Shown here: positions 1-6,015 of the stretch, piece by piece
Numbering within the stretch: the stretch's first letter is position 1
Layout: every line of letters begins with the position of its first letter
Source: CAZCTC01 sp964501335
GTDB taxonomy: Bacteria; Chloroflexota; Anaerolineae; B4-G1; SLSP01
DNA length: 9,873 bases
Assembly: GCA_964501335.1 (NCBI GenBank)
Contig: CAZCTC010000131.1
Location: 1-9,873, forward strand
Reading direction: 5' to 3'
The notes under the pieces: model-generated
What the model saw: only the letters and a program-made list of their open reading frames with translations
What the model was told of the DNA's origin: nothing
Databases searched by the model: none
Made by a program: the position numbers and the translations under genes

Positions 1-22
1 GAAGGATGAAAATTCAGCGGAA

Positions 23-50
23 GTAGACAGCGGCAAGTAGACAGTAGACA
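23..50 (-). repeat. Four-unit heptamer (GTAGACA) block, left copy
   Basis: Four consecutive 7-bp units: GTAGACA, GCGGCAA (degenerate), GTAGACA, GTAGACA. The same four-unit register occurs at 9824-9851 and, more degenerate, at 5777-5804, both in the opposite orientation. Short phased iterons near an element end often bind proteins, but no protein can be named from the sequence. Confidence 0.7.
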
Positions 51-83
51 GCCTGTGCCGCCTGTGCGGCTCTGGAAAAGGGC

Positions 84-121
84 TATGTTTTCGCGGGCTT
101 TCTGAAGCCCGCGAAAACATA
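84..121. repeat. Perfect 17-bp palindrome inside the left terminal repeat
   Basis: Arms 84-100 and 105-121 are perfectly complementary around a TCTG loop. Read on the minus strand the loop is CAGA, the same as in the hairpin at 5689-5726, and the arms share the pattern TTTTCG(CG/GC)GGCTT. Neither strand has a T-run directly after the stem, so this copy does not look like an intrinsic terminator. It is absent from the right terminal repeat, which suggests insertion into, or loss from, one copy. Confidence 0.75.
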
Positions 122-244
122 AACAAAAAAACTCTCTCTTCCGATCCAGCGCGTCGTATTTTACGGGGAAAGGGCCATTTGCGGGACGTTACAGAACCGG
201 AGCCATGCCATAGAGCCCTATTTTCAGGACAGAAATACATCTCT

Positions 245-273
245 TTGCCAAAATCCAAATTTCGGATTACCAT
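245..273 (+). promoter_or_regulatory. Candidate sigma70-type promoter for the 175-aa gene
   Basis: TTGCCA at 245-250, a 17-bp spacer, and TACCAT at 268-273. It lies just inside the end of the left repeat and would give a leader of about 25 nt. Based on consensus resemblance only. Confidence 0.4.
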
Positions 274-305
274 ATCCCCCAGGTCAAAGAGAAAAGGGAT
301 CGAAC

Positions 306-833
306 ATGCAAAAAATATCCGATTTAAGAAACTTTGAGCTGAAATGGGTTCAACCCCATGCGATGAAAATGGAATATGAATTGCAGGCGGGGATGGAAAC
401 AGCCGCCACCCTCCGTTTCCGCAGCTCCTGGGGCACCTTCGCCACCGCAGAAAGCGTCGGCGGCTGCTGGACCTTCAAACGGGTCGGCTTCTGGCAAAAC
501 CGGGTCACGGTACGCCCCTGCGACGCAGAAATCGATCTGGCCGACTTCAAAAACAACACCTGGAAAGGGGGCGGAACCCTGGAACTGCCCGACGGGCAAA
601 AAATCCTGGCCACCACCAACGTCTGGCAGAGCGAACTGGCGTTCAAAACGGAGCAAGAAGAGCTGATCTTCAAACTGCATACGGGAGGATTTATCCATCT
701 CTCGGTTGAGGTCACCCCCGGGCCGCAATGGGATCTGCTGACTCAATACCCCTGGATGATGATGTTGAGCCTCTACCTGGTCGTGATGATGCAAAGAGAT
801 GGCGCAACCGCAGCCGTGGCCAGTGGCAGTTAA
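306..833 (+). CDS. Uncharacterised 175-aa protein with hydrophobic C-terminal segment
   Basis: I do not recognise the family. ATG at 306 follows a weak purine-rich site (AGGGAT) about 7 nt upstream. Residues 1-145 read as alternating short polar and hydrophobic stretches rich in Trp, Phe, Gly and Thr, typical of a beta-rich fold. Residues 149-162 form a Met/Leu/Val-rich hydrophobic run, followed by a short Arg-Asp and Ala-rich tail (164-175), so the C-terminus may sit in or on the membrane. There is no signal peptide or catalytic motif. A tubby/LURP-one-like beta-barrel is possible but is only an impression from the layout. The gene stands alone between the left repeat and a bidirectional terminator. 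Antisense frames over the same bases are long but have no motifs or ribosome binding site. I am fairly sure it is coding and unsure of any function. Confidence 0.7.
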   Translation: MQKISDLRNFELKWVQPHAMKMEYELQAGMETAATLRFRSSWGTFATAESVGGCWTFKRVGFWQNRVTVRPCDAEIDLADFKNNTWKGGGTLELPDGQKILATTNVWQSELAFKTEQEELIFKLHTGGFIHLSVEVTPGPQWDLLTQYPWMMMLSLYLVVMMQRDGATAAVASGS

Positions 834-848
834 TTCTGGATTTTTCTT

Positions 849-886
849 CAAAAAACAGCCCGCCTTTCAAGGCGGGCTGTTTTTTG
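849..886. terminator. Bidirectional intrinsic terminator between convergent genes
   Basis: An inverted repeat with G+C-rich core CAGCCCGCC/GGCGGGCTG is bounded by six A on the left and six T on the right, so each strand has a stem followed by a U-run. It sits 15 nt after the plus-strand stop at 833 and 15 nt from the minus-strand stop at 902, serving both convergent genes. Confidence 0.92.
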
Positions 887-901
887 AATTTTCATTCCAG
901 T

Positions 902-1810
902 CTACTTTTGCCTGAAACCCTTCTTTTGCACCAGTTGATAGCCCAGCCGCTCCAGCCCGGTGATCAACCCGGTCTGCATATCCTGCAAGGTCTCGATGCC
1001 GGCCCAGTTCAACCCCAGATCCACGATCGTCTCCGCCACCGCATCCGAAACCCCGGTCACAATAACCTGCGCGCCCTTGAGCCGGGCCGCCTGCATCGTC
1101 TTATCCAGATAGCCGGCCACCCCGCTGTCTACCAGCGGCACCCCGGTGATATCCAGAATCACCAACCGGGCCCGATGGCGGGTAACCCCCTGCAACAACG
1201 CCCGCATCAAATCCTTGGCCCGCAGCGCATCAATGCTCCCCACCAACGGCATCACCAGCATCCGATCCATCAACGGAATGACCGGCGTGGAAAGTTCATG
1301 GATCATCCGCTGCTGCGCCTCGATCAAATCCTGCTGCAACCGGGTCCGCTCTGCTTCCAGCTGTAACCGCTCCGTAATATCGCGAGCCAGCGCCACAAAA
1401 TAAGGATGATCGTCAAAAGAGACCCGCCGGACAGTGATCTCCACCGGCAAAGGCTCCCCTTGAGCGCGCTGAAAAGTCGTCAGCCAGATCTTATGAAACC
1501 CGTCTGCCTGAGCCGCCGCCCGCAGTTCGGCCTGCACTGAAGGTTCCAGCAGCTCATAAATCCCCATCAACATCAACTCATCCCGGCTATAGGCCAACAG
1601 ATGGCAGGCCGTATCATTACAATCGGTGAGCTGTCCGGAATCGACTTCCGCCACCAGCAGGGCATCGTTGATCTGATTCAACACCCCGCGAAAACGCTCC
1701 AGCTCGGCCAGCTGACGCCGCAGCTCAGGATAGTAATTCTTCCGCGCCGAATCGACACCCAGACCGATAATCTGTTGGCGCTGTTCTTCCCATTTATCTC
1801 CCAACGGCAT
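902..1810 (-). CDS. RsbR-family stressosome sensor, PAS-STAS (302 aa)
   Basis: Probable stressosome scaffold/sensor paralogue. A short coiled N-terminus (1-40) precedes one PAS domain (about 41-150, ending in a PAC-like ALARDITERLQLE), a helical linker (150-170) and a C-terminal STAS domain (about 172-293) carrying DITGVPLVDSG and VSDAVAETIVDLG. The N-terminus is PAS rather than the non-haem globin fold of Bacillus RsbRA. Aligned by eye to RsbRA, the first RsbT phosphorylation site (Thr171) is Ala195 here (GSIDA), while the second (Thr205) is Ser229 (VDS). The STAS matches that of the RsbR at 6016-8061 at about 84 of 126 positions. The ATG lies 1 nt beyond the alcohol dehydrogenase stop, with GAGGAGG inside the end of that gene, so the two are translationally coupled. 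Family and domain order are secure; signal and partners are inferred. Confidence 0.88.
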   Translation of the reverse strand: MPLGDKWEEQRQQIIGLGVDSARKNYYPELRRQLAELERFRGVLNQINDALLVAEVDSGQLTDCNDTACHLLAYSRDELMLMGIYELLEPSVQAELRAAAQADGFHKIWLTTFQRAQGEPLPVEITVRRVSFDDHPYFVALARDITERLQLEAERTRLQQDLIEAQQRMIHELSTPVIPLMDRMLVMPLVGSIDALRAKDLMRALLQGVTRHRARLVILDITGVPLVDSGVAGYLDKTMQAARLKGAQVIVTGVSDAVAETIVDLGLNWAGIETLQDMQTGLITGLERLGYQLVQKKGFRQK

Positions 1811-1811
1811 G

Positions 1812-2978
1812 CTACAGAGCCTCCTCGTAGATGACTTCCAGATCGCGTTGATTGGGCCGTCGCGGATTGGTCACAATACAAGGATCTTCCAAAGCATGTT
1901 GCGCCAGCTGCGGCACATCGGTCGTATCAACGCCGCGCTCGCCCAACGTCTTATCCACACCCACCGCCTTTTGCAGACGGGTAATCTCATTCAAAAGGGC
2001 CGTCCGGCGATCCTTCAACAACATACCGCGGAGATCCAGATTCATCGCATTGCCCATCCGCAGGAACTTCTCCGGAGCAGCTGTAAAGTTAAAATCCATC
2101 ACATGGCGCAGCAACATCGCGTTACATTCCCCATGCGCCAGATCGAGATAACCACCCAGGCTATGCGCCATCGCGTGCACGCCCCCCAGGCTGGCATTGG
2201 AGAAAGCCAGCCCCGCCTCCAGGCTGCCCAACATAATCGCTCCGCGCAGCTCGACATCGTGCGGATTGGCCACCGAAGCTTCCAGATTGTTGTAGATCAG
2301 ACGGATCGCTTCAAGGGCATGCAGGTCGGTCAAAGGAGAACTGGCACTCGAAACCAGCGCTTCAACGGCATGGACCAGGGCATCCATCCCGGTGCAGGCC
2401 GTCAGATAAGGATCCATCGTCGTCAGGGTCACCGGATCGATCAACGCCACATCCGGCACGACTGCCTTGCTGATGATGGCCTTCTTGACCCGCTCCTCGG
2501 TATCGGTAATGATCGCAAACTGCGACACATCCGCCGAAGTGCCGCCGGTCGTGGGAATGCAGATCAGCGGGGGCATCGGCGTCGGAATCCGATCCACCCC
2601 TTCAAATTCCAGAATATGGCGGCGATTGGTGCTGACAATCCCGATCCCTTTGGCGCAATCGATCACACTGCCTCCCCCCACCGCCACAATCACATCACAC
2701 CCTTCGCGTTGATAAAGCAACGCCCCGGCCATGACCTCTTCAGCCCGAGGATTGGGGGAAACGCCGGAGAAAATTGTATAGGAGAGGCCTTCTTCTTCAA
2801 GACTGGCGATGACTTCTCCCGTCCAACCAACTGCAATGACTCCGGGATCGGTAACCACAAGAATGCGTTGGCCGCCCAAATGTCGGGCATGTCGTCCTGC
2901 CAGGGCCCGGGCATCCAGCCCAAAGACAAATTCCGGTGCTACAAATTTCCGTAAAGCCAGCTCAATCTTGTGTTCCAT
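1812..2978 (-). CDS. Iron-containing (group III) alcohol dehydrogenase
   Basis: NAD(P)-dependent oxidoreductase of the Fe-ADH family, interconverting an alcohol and an aldehyde or ketone in the cytoplasm. At 388 aa it is full length. The Rossmann-like part contains VAVGGGSVIDCAKG (residues 98-111) for dinucleotide binding and PTTGGTSADVSQFA. The metal site is complete by alignment with E. coli FucO: Asp199, His203, His268 and His282, with an additional conserved His272 in HAMAHSLGG. Substrate cannot be read from sequence; lactaldehyde reductase, 1,3-propanediol and simple alcohol dehydrogenases share this pattern. ATG at 2976-2978 is preceded by AAGGAG at 2986-2991 (7-nt spacing). It is first in a two-gene minus-strand unit with the RsbR-like gene, and its last codons supply that gene's ribosome binding site. 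A candidate promoter lies at 3084-3112. A long antisense frame over it has no motifs. Confidence 0.95.
   Translation of the reverse strand: MEHKIELALRKFVAPEFVFGLDARALAGRHARHLGGQRILVVTDPGVIAVGWTGEVIASLEEEGLSYTIFSGVSPNPRAEEVMAGALLYQREGCDVIVAVGGGSVIDCAKGIGIVSTNRRHILEFEGVDRIPTPMPPLICIPTTGGTSADVSQFAIITDTEERVKKAIISKAVVPDVALIDPVTLTTMDPYLTACTGMDALVHAVEALVSSASSPLTDLHALEAIRLIYNNLEASVANPHDVELRGAIMLGSLEAGLAFSNASLGGVHAMAHSLGGYLDLAHGECNAMLLRHVMDFNFTAAPEKFLRMGNAMNLDLRGMLLKDRRTALLNEITRLQKAVGVDKTLGERGVDTTDVPQLAQHALEDPCIVTNPRRPNQRDLEVIYEEAL
1820..1826 (-). promoter_or_regulatory. Ribosome binding site embedded in the upstream coding end
   Basis: GAGGAGG on the minus strand is made by the last Glu-Glu-Ala codons of the alcohol dehydrogenase and lies 9 nt before the PAS-STAS start at 1810. 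It fixes that start and implies translational coupling. Confidence 0.8.
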
Positions 2979-3083
2979 TGCGTATCTCCTTCAAGCTCCG
3001 GATAAAAGAGGGGAAAACAAATACCACTCACCACATTTTTCTGGTAGAAGGAGGAGAAGTAGAAGCAAATAACCGTCTATCTA

Positions 3084-3112
3084 AGAATAACCTGTTTTTT
3101 CAATTCATGCAA
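3084..3112 (-). promoter_or_regulatory. Candidate promoter for the alcohol dehydrogenase operon
   Basis: On the minus strand, TTGCAT (3112-3107), a 17-bp spacer, and TATTCT (3089-3084). It would give a leader of about 100 nt before the ATG at 2978. Each hexamer matches the sigma70 consensus at 4 of 6 positions, so this is only a candidate. Confidence 0.4.
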
Positions 3113-3195
3113 GATTGCGTTCTTGTAAAAATATATTACCGCGCCACCTGCAATAAATTAAAATAAAATTCCAAATCTCATTCTTCCTTCATTGC

Positions 3196-3223
3196 TTGAC
3201 TTTTCACCTTAAGTGACTATACT
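3196..3223 (+). promoter_or_regulatory. Strong candidate promoter for the histidine kinase operon
   Basis: TTGACT at 3196-3201, a 16-bp spacer, and TATACT at 3218-3223. The predicted transcript start near 3230 leaves a leader of only about 15 nt before the kinase ATG at 3245. No convincing Shine-Dalgarno is present in that leader. The 266-bp divergent region 2979-3244 holds this and the opposing candidate promoter and no gene. Confidence 0.6.
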
Positions 3224-3244
3224 CCCCCGCAGGCTAAAAAAAAC

Positions 3245-5038
3245 ATGGACACATCCCTGCAATATACACTTTTCATCATCCTGGCGCCCATATCAATCCT
3301 ATCCATCGCCGGCATGATCTTCTTCACCCACCGCTACCGCAAACGTGAAGAAGGGCGCGCCCTCATCTGCTTAATGGGAGTGATCGGCGGCTGGCTGCTG
3401 TTCAACACGCTGGAATTGCTTGATCCCGGCGCCGCCGGCACGCTTTTCTGGTCCAAAGTCTCCTATCTTTTCATCACCGGCACCCCTCTTTCCTGGTTGA
3501 TCTTCGCCTTTGCCCACACCGGCCGACGAAGCTGGCGTGAACCGCTCAAATTGACCGCCATGATTGTCCCTTTATTTGTCAGTCTGCTTCTGGTATGGAC
3601 CAATGACCTGCACTACTGGTTCTGGTCCGCCTATGAATTCATTCCGGTGGGAAATTTACTCTACCTGAAAGTCGAACATGGCCCGGCCTACTGGATACTG
3701 GCAGTTTATACTTACGGCCTCGTTTTCTGGGGAGCGGCCTTGATCGTGCAATCTTACTTCCGTTCATTCCAGTTATACCGCCAGCAATCGATCTGGATGC
3801 TGATCGGAGCCCTGACCCCGATCCTTGTCAACTGCGTTTATATCTTTCACCTTCTCCCGGACCTGAAAAAAGACTACACCTCGATCGCTTTTGCCGTCAG
3901 CAGCGCCACCTTCGCCCTGGCCCTGACCCGCTATCAATTGTTCGAACTCAAACCGGTCGCCCGCACGCTGATTCTGGAGCGCATGAGCGACGCCGTCCTT
4001 ACCCTCGATCGCCAGGAACGGATTGTAGATCTCAATCCCGCCGCGCTGAAACTGATCGAACTTCCCGAACAACAGGTTATCGGACACCCCGTCGCAGAAA
4101 TCTTACCCGGCTGGTCGGGCTGGAAATCTATGGGAATCTCTCATCTGGAAATGCGCCAGGAACTGCGGCTGGATTCGCCGGAAGGCATCCACTATTACGA
4201 CATGCGCATATCCCCTGTTATCAATGAAGAAAGCGCCCTGACCGGAAGGGTCATCATTCTCCACGACATTACCGACCTGAAACAATCCGAAACCGAACTG
4301 CGCCAGCGCACGGTCGAACTGGAAGCCCGCAACGCCGAACTGGATGCCTTCGCCCACACCGTCGCCCACGATCTCAAATCTCCGGTCACCGCCGTGCTGG
4401 GATACAGCCACCTGCTGCAAAGCAAACGCTCGCCCGTCTCCCCTCAACAGGCCGAACGCTACCTCCGGGTCATCGACGTCAACAGCAAGAAGATCGCCAG
4501 CATCATCGACGAACTGCTCCTGCTGGCCAGCGTCCGCCGGCTGGATGAAATCAACATCGAACCGCTGGACATGGAAAAGATTATCGCAGAAACCTGCCAA
4601 CGGCTGGATTATGCCATCGAAGAGGCGCAGGCCGAAATCGTCCACCCCACCGCCTGGCCCACCGCCATCGGCTACGCTCCCTGGGTCGAAGAAATATGGG
4701 TCAACTATGTCAGCAACGCCGTCAAATACGGCGGCCAATCCGAGCCCCCTATCCCCCCCCGCATCGAGCTGGGCTATGATCCGCCCCAAAACGGAGAGGA
4801 ATTCATCCGCTTCTGGGTTCAGGACAACGGCCCCGGGCTCACCCCGGAACAGCAACAGGAACTCTTCACTGAATTTCAACGCCTCGATACCGTCCGCGCT
4901 TCCGGCCACGGCCTGGGACTCTGGATTGTGCTACGCATCGTCCAGAAACTCGGAGGTCAGGTCGGAGTGGAAAGCCGGCCCGGCGAGGGGAGCCGTTTCT
5001 ACTTCACTTTAAGGAGTGCTCCATGCCTAAACGATTAG
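3245..5038 (+). CDS. Membrane histidine kinase, 7TM-PAS-HisKA-HATPase (597 aa)
   Basis: Sensor kinase that should autophosphorylate a histidine and pass the phosphate to a response regulator. The first 230 residues hold about seven membrane segments (near 9-28, 38-57, 71-91, 102-119, 147-170, 184-203 and 212-228), as in the histidine-kinase 7TM N-terminal family. A PAS domain (about 242-345) follows, then a short coiled linker. The HisKA helix carries the phospho-acceptor His375 in AHDLKSP, and the ATPase domain shows the N box (Asn487, Asn491), G1 DNGPGL (527-532) and G2 GHGLGL (554-559). All key residues are present. There is no receiver domain and no response regulator in the window, so it is an orphan here. 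Its 3' end overlaps the exonuclease gene by 16 nt. The start has only a short leader and no clear ribosome binding site. Signal unknown. Confidence 0.93.
   Translation: MDTSLQYTLFIILAPISILSIAGMIFFTHRYRKREEGRALICLMGVIGGWLLFNTLELLDPGAAGTLFWSKVSYLFITGTPLSWLIFAFAHTGRRSWREPLKLTAMIVPLFVSLLLVWTNDLHYWFWSAYEFIPVGNLLYLKVEHGPAYWILAVYTYGLVFWGAALIVQSYFRSFQLYRQQSIWMLIGALTPILVNCVYIFHLLPDLKKDYTSIAFAVSSATFALALTRYQLFELKPVARTLILERMSDAVLTLDRQERIVDLNPAALKLIELPEQQVIGHPVAEILPGWSGWKSMGISHLEMRQELRLDSPEGIHYYDMRISPVINEESALTGRVIILHDITDLKQSETELRQRTVELEARNAELDAFAHTVAHDLKSPVTAVLGYSHLLQSKRSPVSPQQAERYLRVIDVNSKKIASIIDELLLLASVRRLDEINIEPLDMEKIIAETCQRLDYAIEEAQAEIVHPTAWPTAIGYAPWVEEIWVNYVSNAVKYGGQSEPPIPPRIELGYDPPQNGEEFIRFWVQDNGPGLTPEQQQELFTEFQRLDTVRASGHGLGLWIVLRIVQKLGGQVGVESRPGEGSRFYFTLRSAPCLND
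5011..5016 (+). promoter_or_regulatory. Ribosome binding site for the exonuclease inside the kinase gene
   Basis: AAGGAG lies 6 nt before the ATG at 5023 and within the kinase reading frame. It fixes the exonuclease start and the 16-nt gene overlap. Confidence 0.85.
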
Positions 5039-5562
5039 ATGCCGTGATTGTCGTCGATGTCGAAGCCACCTGCTGGGAGGGCAACCCACCGCCCGGCCAG
5101 ATCAATGAGATCATCGAAATCGGGGTCTGTCTGCTGGATATCGCCACAGGAGAACGCTGGGAACGCCGCAGCCTTCTGGTGCGCCCGGAATATTCCAGCG
5201 TCAGCCCCTTCTGCACCGCCCTGACCACCCTCACGCCGGCGCAGGTGGAAACCGGACTGAGTTTTCAGGAAGCCTGTCGTATCTTGCAACAGAAATATCA
5301 GACAATGGATCGTCCCTGGGCCAGCTTTGGAGACTACGACCGGATTCAATTTGAGCGAGATTGCGAACGCAAGCAAGTCCGCTATCCCTTCGGTCGCCGC
5401 CATATCAACATCAAGACGCTGGCCGGTCTGAAATTCAAACGGGATCAGGAACCCGGAATGCCGGAAGCGTTGAGCCTGTTGAAACTGCCCCTGGAAGGCA
5501 CCCATCATCGCGGCGGCGACGACGCCTGGAATATCGCCGCCATCCTCGCCGCCCTGCTCTAA
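5023..5562 (+). CDS. DEDDh 3'-5' exonuclease, ERI1-like (179 aa)
   Basis: Small stand-alone 3'-5' exonuclease of the RNase T/DnaQ superfamily, expected to remove nucleotides from RNA or DNA 3' ends with two divalent metals. The catalytic set is complete: Asp12 and Glu14 in VVDVEATCWEG (Exo I), Asp106 in SFGDYDRIQF (Exo II), and His162 with Asp167 in HHRGGDDAWNIA (Exo III). The ATCWEG and GGDDAWNIA signatures resemble the ERI1/3'hExo group more than DnaQ or RNase T. There is no extra domain or SAP-type RNA-binding extension, as usual for bacterial members. It is translationally coupled to the histidine kinase upstream, an uncommon partner. The hairpin plus T-run at 5689-5734 probably ends the transcript. 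Whether the substrate is RNA or DNA cannot be told. Confidence 0.9.
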   Translation: MPKRLDAVIVVDVEATCWEGNPPPGQINEIIEIGVCLLDIATGERWERRSLLVRPEYSSVSPFCTALTTLTPAQVETGLSFQEACRILQQKYQTMDRPWASFGDYDRIQFERDCERKQVRYPFGRRHINIKTLAGLKFKRDQEPGMPEALSLLKLPLEGTHHRGGDDAWNIAAILAALL

Positions 5563-5688
5563 AAAATATTTCCACCGGTGCGGCCGTTCATTAGCGCGAA
5601 TCAGAAACAGTTTTACGCCCTGCACCCGGTGCTTCCCCGGTAAAAATCGCCGCGCTGTGCGAAGCAGGGAGAGAAAGCTATTTTTATT

Positions 5689-5734
5689 CATATTTTCGGC
5701 GGCTTCAGAAAGCCACCGAAAATATGGATTTTTT
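5689..5734 (+). terminator. Hairpin with T-run, probable terminator of the kinase-exonuclease operon
   Basis: Arms 5689-5705 and 5710-5726 pair over 17 bp with one C/A mismatch as DNA on the plus strand, loop CAGA, followed by six T at 5729-5734. The stem is related in sequence to the palindrome at 84-121, so it may be a dispersed palindromic repeat that also serves as a terminator. Confidence 0.65.
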
Positions 5735-5804
5735 CTCTACGTTCTCCAGGTTAAACCCACAGGTTAAGAATTTTCCTGTCTACGGTCTACTTGATATCGG
5801 CTAC
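5689..5804 (+). repeat. Degenerate internal copy of the terminal repeat (palindrome + heptamers)
   Basis: A CAGA-loop palindrome is followed 50 nt later by four heptamers at 5777-5804 (TGTCTAC, GGTCTAC, TTGATAT, CGGCTAC). This is the same order and orientation as in the left terminal repeat read on the minus strand, where the gap is 32 nt. The sequence between the two motifs is poorly conserved. I infer an old, decayed third member of the same family; chance convergence of both motifs is less likely but not excluded. Confidence 0.55.
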
Positions 5805-5817
5805 TTCTCTCGTTTTT

Positions 5818-5846
5818 TTCCCAAAAAACAGGTTTTATGTTATACT
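5818..5846 (+). promoter_or_regulatory. Candidate promoter for the stressosome operon
   Basis: TTCCCA at 5818-5823, a 17-bp spacer, and TATACT at 5841-5846. It overlaps the GTTTTTT/AAAAAAC inverted repeat and would give a leader of about 160 nt. The -10 is good and the -35 weak. Confidence 0.4.
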
Positions 5847-6003
5847 GGACTTCAAGCTTATCTCTTACCTTTTACACCAGCTCGCCAGTTTTTCGGCAAC
5901 CAGCTCCGTCTCGAGAACCCTGGGAGACCGTGGCCACCCGAGAAACGTTATCAATAAAATCGGTTATTGTAGCAAATTTAACGCTTTCAGGATGGACGTC
6001 ATT

Positions 6004-6009
6004 AAGGAG
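6004..6009 (+). promoter_or_regulatory. Ribosome binding site that fixes the rsbR start
   Basis: AAGGAG 6 nt before the ATG at 6016. It favours this start over the in-frame ATG at 5992 and the TTG at 5791, neither of which has a comparable site. Confidence 0.8.
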
Positions 6010-6015
6010 ACGGGT

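Larger units (their letters stand above)
1..234 (+). repeat. Left copy of a long terminal inverted repeat
   Basis: Positions 1-81 match the reverse complement of 9793-9873 with only three mismatches (positions 4, 32 and 58). Positions 120-234 match the reverse complement of 9672-9786 with one substitution in the first part and a cluster of about six near 189-197. Between them, 82-119 (38 nt carrying most of a perfect hairpin) replaces just 6 nt of the right copy. Outward from the interior it holds a purine/A-rich stretch, the hairpin and a block of 7-bp repeats. Similarity stops at 234, about 70 bp before the first gene. No transposase-like frame is seen in it. It may be the end of a mobile segment or one member of a dispersed repeat family. 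Confidence 0.9.
5563..6015 (+). other. Non-coding interval between the kinase and stressosome operons
   Basis: About 450 bp with no credible gene. In order it holds: an unassigned stretch with weak GCACC/GGTGC inverted repeats (about 5570-5640), a hairpin with T-run (5689-5734), a degenerate heptamer block (5777-5804), a short GTTTTTT/AAAAAAC inverted repeat (5812-5829), a candidate promoter (5818-5846), and a leader of roughly 160 nt to the rsbR start. Short frames here, including a TTG-initiated extension of rsbR, cross repeat DNA and look accidental. Confidence 0.7.

Noticed and set aside
23..50. CRISPR-like array of short repeats
   Set aside because: Seven-bp units directly abutting, without spacers, and no cas genes in the window.
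324..851. 175-codon minus-strand frame opposite the 175-aa gene
   Set aside because: It has no ribosome binding site and its start lies inside the terminator. The plus-strand frame has a promoter, a start context and a terminator after its stop.
886..917. Similarity of this stretch (GAATTTTCAT and GTCTACTT) to the terminal repeat
   Set aside because: Only short scattered matches, in a different order, and partly within the RsbR-like coding end. Probably chance.
1809..2954. 381-codon plus-strand open frame opposite the alcohol dehydrogenase
   Set aside because: It mirrors the ADH, is rich in His, Arg and Gln as antisense frames in such DNA are, and has no motifs. The minus strand has the full Fe-ADH signature and ribosome binding site.
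4103..4909. 268-codon minus-strand frame opposite the histidine kinase
   Set aside because: Antisense shadow of the kinase, which has every catalytic motif in its own frame.
5855..5990. Known riboswitch in the rsbR leader
   Set aside because: I compared it by eye with cyclic-di-GMP, SAM, TPP, cobalamin and fluoride signatures and none fits.
5791..6015. N-terminal extension of RsbR from a TTG at 5791 (75 extra residues)
   Set aside because: It has no ribosome binding site, runs through the heptamer repeat and the candidate promoter, and the extra residues look like translated non-coding DNA. ATG 6016 has AAGGAG at the right distance.
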